A stretch of DNA of 31,081 nucleotides from JAEHDI01 sp035455185. GTDB lineage: Bacteria > Acidobacteriota > Terriglobia > Bryobacterales > Bryobacteraceae. Each line of letters opens with the position of its first letter. Position 1 is the stretch's first letter. The stretch is taken from the NCBI GenBank assembly GCA_035455185.1, contig DATIFQ010000451.1:1-31081 (forward strand). Reading direction: 5' to 3'. The notes beneath the pieces were generated by a model. That model did not search any database. It was given only the letters and a program-made list of their open reading frames with translations, and was not told where the DNA came from. This document shows positions 27,052 through 31,081 of this stretch, piece after piece. Position numbers and translations under genes: made by a program.

Positions 27052-27720
27052 CTACTGAAACTGCCGCACGAAGCTTTCGAGCCGTCCGCTCAGATCCTCC
27101 AGCCCGCTTCGCAGGGATTCGACTTCCGTCTCGAGCCGAGTGATCCGCTCCTCGATCTCCGATCTCGCGCCAAGCCGGGCTTCGGATCCACTTGCCGCCT
27201 CAACCTCCGGGACGGCTACTTCTCCGCCCAGAAGGTGTGCGTACCGGACTTCCCTCATGCCCGCTTGCCGGGGCAGTTGTACAACCACCGGCTCGGGCTG
27301 CCACTCGATCAGCCTCCGCAGGCAGGATTCGACGGATTCCAGGTCGTCGAAAGCGTGCAGCCTCTGCGCTCGTGACTTCAGTTCTCCCGGTGTCTGTGGC
27401 CCGCGCAGCATCAGTTCACCGAGTATCGCCAGTTCCCGGTTGCCAAGATTCAGCGTCTCCGAGATTCGGTGACCGTATTTCGGGACGCGGTGCTCACCTC
27501 CGGTCGTCACGAGAGCCAGTCTGCGCTCTCGCAGGCTGTCGGCGGCCTGGGAAACCGTCGCTTCGTCATAGCTCACCACGGGGTGCCGGTTCGACTTCTG
27601 GTTACAAGCGTTCACCAGGGCGTTCAGCGAGAGGGGGTAGTACTCCGGCGTCGAGAGGTCTTTCTCGATCAGTGCGCCCAGAACGCGCACCTCGACTTCG
27701 TTCAATGGGCTGAAGCTCAC
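27052..27720 (-). CDS. YceH/DUF480 family protein
   Basis: A 222-residue protein of the DUF480 (UPF0502, YceH) family. It consists of two winged-helix domains in tandem: LNEVEVRVLGALIEKDLSTPEYYPLSLNALVNACNQKSNR with the family-typical ending, and LGNRELAILGELMLRGPQTPGELKSRA. The C-terminal 40 residues (SEIEERITRLETEVESLRSGLEDLSGRLESF) form a coiled coil, as in YceH. The role is unknown; DNA or protein binding is plausible. It starts with GTG 27720, overlapping the stop of the pdxA-type gene as GTGA. Confidence 0.9.
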   Translation of the reverse strand: MSFSPLNEVEVRVLGALIEKDLSTPEYYPLSLNALVNACNQKSNRHPVVSYDEATVSQAADSLRERRLALVTTGGEHRVPKYGHRISETLNLGNRELAILGELMLRGPQTPGELKSRAQRLHAFDDLESVESCLRRLIEWQPEPVVVQLPRQAGMREVRYAHLLGGEVAVPEVEAASGSEARLGARSEIEERITRLETEVESLRSGLEDLSGRLESFVRQFQ

Positions 27721-28688
27721 AAACGGTTCCCTTTCTTGCCGGCGGCCATTGTCGCCGCCAGCCTCATGGCGGCCTTCATGCTGCCCGGATCGGCGAGATT
27801 CTTGCCGGCGATGTCGAAAGCTGTTCCATGGTCCACGGATGTCCGGATAATCGGCAGCCCCAAAGAGACGTTCACCGTATGCTCGAAATCGAGCAGCTTC
27901 ATCGGAATGTGGCCCTGGTCGTGATACATCGCCACGACAAGGTCATACTCTCCCCGAACCGCGCGCAGAAATACCGTATCGGCCGGCGCCGGACCGATGC
28001 ACTGGATCCCGCGCTGCATTGCGACATCGATCGCCGGAGCGATGAACCGTGCGTCCTCGTCGCCGAACAGCCCGTGTTCGCCGGCGTGCGGGTTCAGCCC
28101 GCACACCGCGATCCGCGGGTTCCTGAAACCAAGCAGCCTCATGGCCTCCTCGCCCAGCTCGATCGTCCGGAGTATCCGGGCCGGATCCAAATCGCACGCC
28201 TTCCGCAACGGCACATGCGTTGAGACATGTACGACGCGCAGGCGGTCGCTGGCCAGCAGCATTCGGGACTCGCGGGCGCCGCTCAGTTCCTCGATGAACT
28301 CCGTGTGGCCTGAGAAGCGAACCCCGGCCATGGTGACCGCTTCCTTGTTGAGCGGGGCTGTGACCATGGCGTCCGCGATGCCTGTTAGGCACAATTCCGT
28401 GGCCCTTCGGACGTACCCCAGCGCCGCCCGGCCGCAGGCGCCGCTCAGTCTCCCGGTCTCGCACTGTGAGGCTTCGAGTTGCCGCAGATCTTCGCGACGC
28501 GCTGCCTCGGGCGCCGGCATTCCGAGCCCGGTGAGCGCCTCTGCCCGCCGGATCACCCAGGCGTCGCCTACCACGATCCAGCGCGCGAGACACGTCACGC
28601 CTTCATCGGCCAGGGCCTTGACTACGACCTCCGGGCCGACCCCCGCCGGATCCCCGATGGTCAGCGCTACTGTCGGTTTCTTGTTCAT
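27717..28688 (-). CDS. pdxA: PdxA-family NAD-dependent 4-phospho-acid dehydrogenase
   Basis: A 323-residue enzyme of the PdxA family. The N-terminus TVALTIGDPAGVGPEVVVKAL and the metal ligands H158 (STHVPL), H201 (LNPHAGE) and H256 (MYHDQGHIP) are all present, as are GHTEF and SVDHGTAFDIAG, so the enzyme should be active. Classical PdxA oxidises 4-phosphohydroxy-threonine in pyridoxal phosphate synthesis. The paralogue PdxA2 oxidises 4-phospho-D-threonate or D-erythronate to give dihydroxyacetone phosphate. The directly upstream DUF1537 kinase gene (ATGA overlap) favours the catabolic PdxA2 role, but sequence motifs alone do not separate them. ATG 28688 is chosen because it starts the conserved fold. 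Confidence 0.88.
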   Translation of the reverse strand: MNKKPTVALTIGDPAGVGPEVVVKALADEGVTCLARWIVVGDAWVIRRAEALTGLGMPAPEAARREDLRQLEASQCETGRLSGACGRAALGYVRRATELCLTGIADAMVTAPLNKEAVTMAGVRFSGHTEFIEELSGARESRMLLASDRLRVVHVSTHVPLRKACDLDPARILRTIELGEEAMRLLGFRNPRIAVCGLNPHAGEHGLFGDEDARFIAPAIDVAMQRGIQCIGPAPADTVFLRAVRGEYDLVVAMYHDQGHIPMKLLDFEHTVNVSLGLPIIRTSVDHGTAFDIAGKNLADPGSMKAAMRLAATMAAGKKGNRL

Positions 28689-29752
28689 TCCGTCGCCGCC
28701 AAAAAATCCGCCACCCGTACCAGAGCGTCTATTTCGCCGAATCCGCCTGCTTTTGTGGCCACAACCGTCCCGCCGGCAGACCCGCCGATGAGGCGCCCCC
28801 ATGGAATGCCGGGCAGGATCTCACGCTCCAACCGGATTCCTCTTGCCTCCAGCATTCCGCACACCATCAGCGCAGTGTCGCCACCGGTGAGCACAATTCC
28901 ACGGGCATCTTTCAGAATCGCAGAAAGGTCCGCGACGCGCGACGGAGACTGCTCCATCGAGATGCGCATGATCGGATACCGCCCACGGAGGTGCGCCTCT
29001 GCGTACTCCGCCTGTCTGACTGTAACCGGGTTCGTGGAACCGACAATCAGCGCGATCCTTCTCCGGTCCGCCTCCAGGTTGGGAACGCACGTTACCCCTG
29101 AATCGGTTGCTCGCCCTGTCAGACAGGCAGCCAGTTCGGCTGCCAGCCCCGCCGAGCCCGCAAGCAGAGGACGCGGCCGCATAACCCAAGCCGCGCGTGC
29201 AATGGCGGCGAGGTCGGCCCGCGAGGTGGCGTCAAGTACAACTGTCGTTCCTGCCTCTTCTCGCAGGCCGCCGAGTTGGCCTGGCGTGCGCTGGACGAGC
29301 GTCTCTAGGCCCTGCTCGCGGAGTCGTTCCGCCACGTCGACCGTAGCGCCGAAGTCGCGGACGTGCAGAAGTCCGTTCATGACAGTGCGTCCCATCTCCG
29401 GAAAAGCCGGCGTCACGAAGGCCAGCGGGAATTCGCCCTCAATCCGGACGGTTTCGATCTCCGGTCCGAGGTTCCCAAGCAGCGTCGAGTCGATCTTCTT
29501 ATAGAGGACCCTGGCCCCGGCTGCGCGGAGCACGCGACAAGCGTGTCGCGTCTTCACCGCGGCGGTCTCGGCGGTGTCCCTCCGGCTATTGGTCGTGACA
29601 ACCGTTACGTCGGCCGCCTCGATTTCCGCGGCCTCCGCATTGAGCCATACGATCGTCCGCAGCCCGCGCTGGGCAAACTGCACTCCCGCGTCGCACGCGC
29701 CCGTCAGATCGTCCGCGACGACGCCCCACGGAACGTTATCCTCGAAGTTCAC
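28685..29752 (-). CDS. DUF1537 four-carbon acid sugar kinase family protein
   Basis: A 355-residue member of the DUF1537 kinase family (OtnK/DtnK type), which phosphorylates C4 acids such as D-threonate, D-erythronate or 3-oxo-tetronate. The N-terminal domain starts with WGVVADDLTGACDAGVQFAQRG and contains YKKIDSTLLGNLGPEIE. The C-terminal nucleotide-binding domain has IVGSTNPVTVRQ, GIVLTGGDTALMV and ILPGIPWGRLIGG, ending in KAGGFGEIDALVRV. It is shorter than the roughly 420 residues usual for the family, with a compact linker, but both ends look complete. The GTG start at 29752 follows GAGG by 4 nt. It overlaps the pdxA-type gene by 4 nt and follows the mscS-type gene after 18 nt. Confidence 0.88.
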   Translation of the reverse strand: MNFEDNVPWGVVADDLTGACDAGVQFAQRGLRTIVWLNAEAAEIEAADVTVVTTNSRRDTAETAAVKTRHACRVLRAAGARVLYKKIDSTLLGNLGPEIETVRIEGEFPLAFVTPAFPEMGRTVMNGLLHVRDFGATVDVAERLREQGLETLVQRTPGQLGGLREEAGTTVVLDATSRADLAAIARAAWVMRPRPLLAGSAGLAAELAACLTGRATDSGVTCVPNLEADRRRIALIVGSTNPVTVRQAEYAEAHLRGRYPIMRISMEQSPSRVADLSAILKDARGIVLTGGDTALMVCGMLEARGIRLEREILPGIPWGRLIGGSAGGTVVATKAGGFGEIDALVRVADFLAATE

Positions 29753-29770
29753 TTTTCCTCGTGGACGTGA

Positions 29771-30742
29771 TCACGTCGCTGGGCTTGTCCCGTGATCGCC
29801 CGGGCTCCGCGCCGGCGCGGCACGCTCGTCGAGCACCTCGCGGACGAGTGTCTTAAGTTGCTCGGGATCGGCTTGGCCCGGAGCCCCTGCCAAGTACAAC
29901 GTGCGCTGCGGAAACGGGATCTCGATTCCGAGTTCGTCGAATCGCTTCTTGATGCGCCGGTTCATTTCGCGGCCGACGGTCCACTGCTGGATCGGCAACG
30001 TCTTGATGCGTGCCTTGATGATTACAGCGGACTCGGCGAATCGATCGACGCCGAGCACCTCGAGCGGCTCAAGGATGAGAACGTTGTACCGATCCTCCTT
30101 CATCATCTGGGCCGCGATGTCCTTCAAGACCGCCATGACATTGTCAGTGTCTTCTTTGTAAGCCACACCGATGTCGAGAACGTAGTAGGAATACTCGCGT
30201 GTCATGTTGGACAGGCTGGTGATGACGCCGTTCGGAAAGACATGAACCGTGCCATCCGCGCCGCGAAGAACGGTGGTGCGCAGATTGATCTCTTCCACCA
30301 GACCGCTCGTCCCGTTGATGACGGCAACGTCGTTCACTCGGACCTGGTTCTCGATGAGCATGAAAAGTCCGGAGATCGTGTCCCGCACCAGGTTTTGCGC
30401 GCCGAATCCGACTGCCAGGCCGACCACGCCGGCGCCGGCAAGGATCGGGCCGATGTCGAATCCCGCCTCTTTAAGGCTCATCACCAGCGCGCCGGTCCAG
30501 ATAAGCACCGATAGGGTTCGCCGGAAGATCCCCCCTAATGTCGCTGCCTGCTTTTCAAGCTCACCGTGGCTCCCGGCACCGTGCCGGAGCATCGAATCCA
30601 CGATCCGTTGCTTCAACTTCGGCACCCACTTGTTGATCATCCGCACAAGGATGAACGCCACCACCAGGATCATGACGATCCGGACCGCCGCGACGAGAGC
30701 CAGTGAGAGCCTGTCGAGCGAAAAGAGGGGCAGACTGCTCAT
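29771..30742 (-). CDS. MscS-family mechanosensitive ion channel
   Basis: A 323-residue small-conductance channel that releases solutes on osmotic downshift. Three membrane segments lie in the first 135 residues: VAAVRIVMILVVAFILVRMI, TLSVLIWTGALVMSL and the pore-lining GPILAGAGVVGLAVGFGAQN. The third has the Gly/Ala pattern of MscS TM3 and is followed by LVRDTISGLFMLIENQVRVND. The cytoplasmic beta and alpha-beta domains follow, with RTTVLRGADGTVHVFPNG and the C-terminal IPFPQRTLYL. The ATG at 30742 follows AGGA by about 9 nt. Its upstream region contains the hairpin element next to queA. Confidence 0.92.
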   Translation of the reverse strand: MSSLPLFSLDRLSLALVAAVRIVMILVVAFILVRMINKWVPKLKQRIVDSMLRHGAGSHGELEKQAATLGGIFRRTLSVLIWTGALVMSLKEAGFDIGPILAGAGVVGLAVGFGAQNLVRDTISGLFMLIENQVRVNDVAVINGTSGLVEEINLRTTVLRGADGTVHVFPNGVITSLSNMTREYSYYVLDIGVAYKEDTDNVMAVLKDIAAQMMKEDRYNVLILEPLEVLGVDRFAESAVIIKARIKTLPIQQWTVGREMNRRIKKRFDELGIEIPFPQRTLYLAGAPGQADPEQLKTLVREVLDERAAPARSPGDHGTSPAT

Positions 30743-30781
30743 GGGACCATCCTATCATCGGGGTCGTCATCGGACGCCGTG

Positions 30782-30926
30782 CTAGTACCGTTCCAACTGC
30801 CTGCACCGCGAAGACGCTTTCCGCCGAGAGCGCTATCTGAAGACCGGCAGGGGAAAGCGTTACCTTCGGCAGTGGCTCGCTGCGTGGCGCGGGCTTCTTA
30901 GCCGGGAAAAGTTGGAACGGCGCTAG
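30782..30926. mobile_element. 145-bp MITE-like element with inverted terminal repeats
   Basis: The ends are 17-nt inverted repeats, CTAGTACCGTTCCAACT (30782-30798) and AGTTGGAACGGCGCTAG (30910-30926), matching at 15 of 17 positions. Both outer ends are CTAG, which could be a target preference or duplication; IS630-type elements favour CTAG sites. Inside, CGAAGACGCTTTCC (30809-30822) pairs with GGAAAGCGT (30852-30860) and CTTCG (30864-30868), so the whole element can fold into a long hairpin. There is no convincing gene within it. The TAG stop of queA is part of the right-hand CTAG. It is called MITE-like because of length, ends and lack of coding; copies elsewhere in the genome cannot be seen from here. 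Confidence 0.6.
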
Positions 30927-31081
30927 ACGATCAGCATGCTGTCGCCGTAAGAGTAAAACCGGTATCCGGCCTCCACGGCATGGCGATAAGCGGACAGGAC
31001 CAGATCCTTTCCGGCAAACGCGCACACAAGCAGCAAAAGGCTGCTCCGTGGGAGGTGAAAGTTGGTCAGCATGGCGCCGGT
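30923..31081 (-). CDS. queA: tRNA-queuosine S-adenosylmethionine ribosyltransferase-isomerase, C-terminal end (partial)
   Basis: The last 52 codons of a gene entering from the right edge. The translation reads MLTNFHLPRSSLLLLVCAFAG, then SAYRHAVEAGYRFYSYGDSMLI and ends in V plus TAG at 30925-30923. This matches the highly conserved QueA C-terminus, whose enzyme transfers and isomerises the ribosyl group of S-adenosylmethionine to make epoxyqueuosine in tRNA. The stop codon lies inside the right terminal repeat of the neighbouring 145-bp element. Confidence 0.93.
   Translation of the reverse strand, partial: TGAMLTNFHLPRSSLLLLVCAFAGKDLVLSAYRHAVEAGYRFYSYGDSMLIV

Noticed and set aside
30561..31025. 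A minus-strand frame across queA, the hairpin element and mscS
   Set aside because: It runs in a different frame from both genes, and the translation shows no domain; it is open by chance through the element.

Overview
The window looks like a chromosomal segment of an acidobacterium. The best fit is the Solibacter/Bryobacter group, although no rRNA is present to prove it. The evidence is a GC-rich genome of high coding density, an Oar-like TonB receptor with a carboxypeptidase-regulatory N-terminus, a CRTAC1-type (FG-GAP plus ASPIC/UnbV) protein paired with a TPR protein, and a rubrerythrin/CCG-protein/DUF3501 set. Almost everything is core or house-keeping. I see no phage, plasmid, CRISPR or antiphage system, and no tRNA or rRNA gene.

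Layout. (1) 1-6381, minus strand: the 5' part of an outer-membrane receptor with its own sigma70-like promoter. It is preceded by an apparent three-gene run: a membrane CCG iron-sulfur oxidoreductase resembling EtfAB:menaquinone oxidoreductase, a CRTAC1-like secreted protein and a TPR protein. (2) 6445-7383, plus strand: a UDP-glucuronate decarboxylase-type epimerase. (3) 7376-10509, minus strand: DtxR-type regulator, rubrerythrin, GlpC-like Fe-S protein, DUF3501, probably one redox or metal-stress unit. A PhoPQ-related alpha/beta hydrolase diverges from it. (4) 11949-20371: a GltC-like LysR gene divergent from gltBD, which ends in a hairpin terminator and is followed by a class III aminotransferase. 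This is a nitrogen-assimilation block. (5) 20422-26939, minus strand: a ten-gene translation and protein-export run in the order ffh, rpsP, khpA, rimM, trmD, rplS, rnhB, a small membrane protein, lepB, GDP-mannose pyrophosphorylase. A clear promoter lies ahead of ffh. (6) 27052-30742, minus strand: mscS-like channel, DUF1537 kinase, pdxA-family dehydrogenase and a yceH-type gene, the last three overlapping by 4 nt each. (7) 30782-30926: a 145-bp hairpin-forming element with inverted terminal repeats. It sits exactly on the stop codon of queA, whose last 52 codons close the window.

Points most worth checking are the MITE-like element at the queA stop, a rimM gene whose conserved N-terminus can only be made from a CTG start, the DUF1537/pdxA pair (acid-sugar catabolism rather than vitamin B6), repeated sites in the LysR/gltB control region, and the DtxR-rubrerythrin-CCG-DUF3501 cassette.
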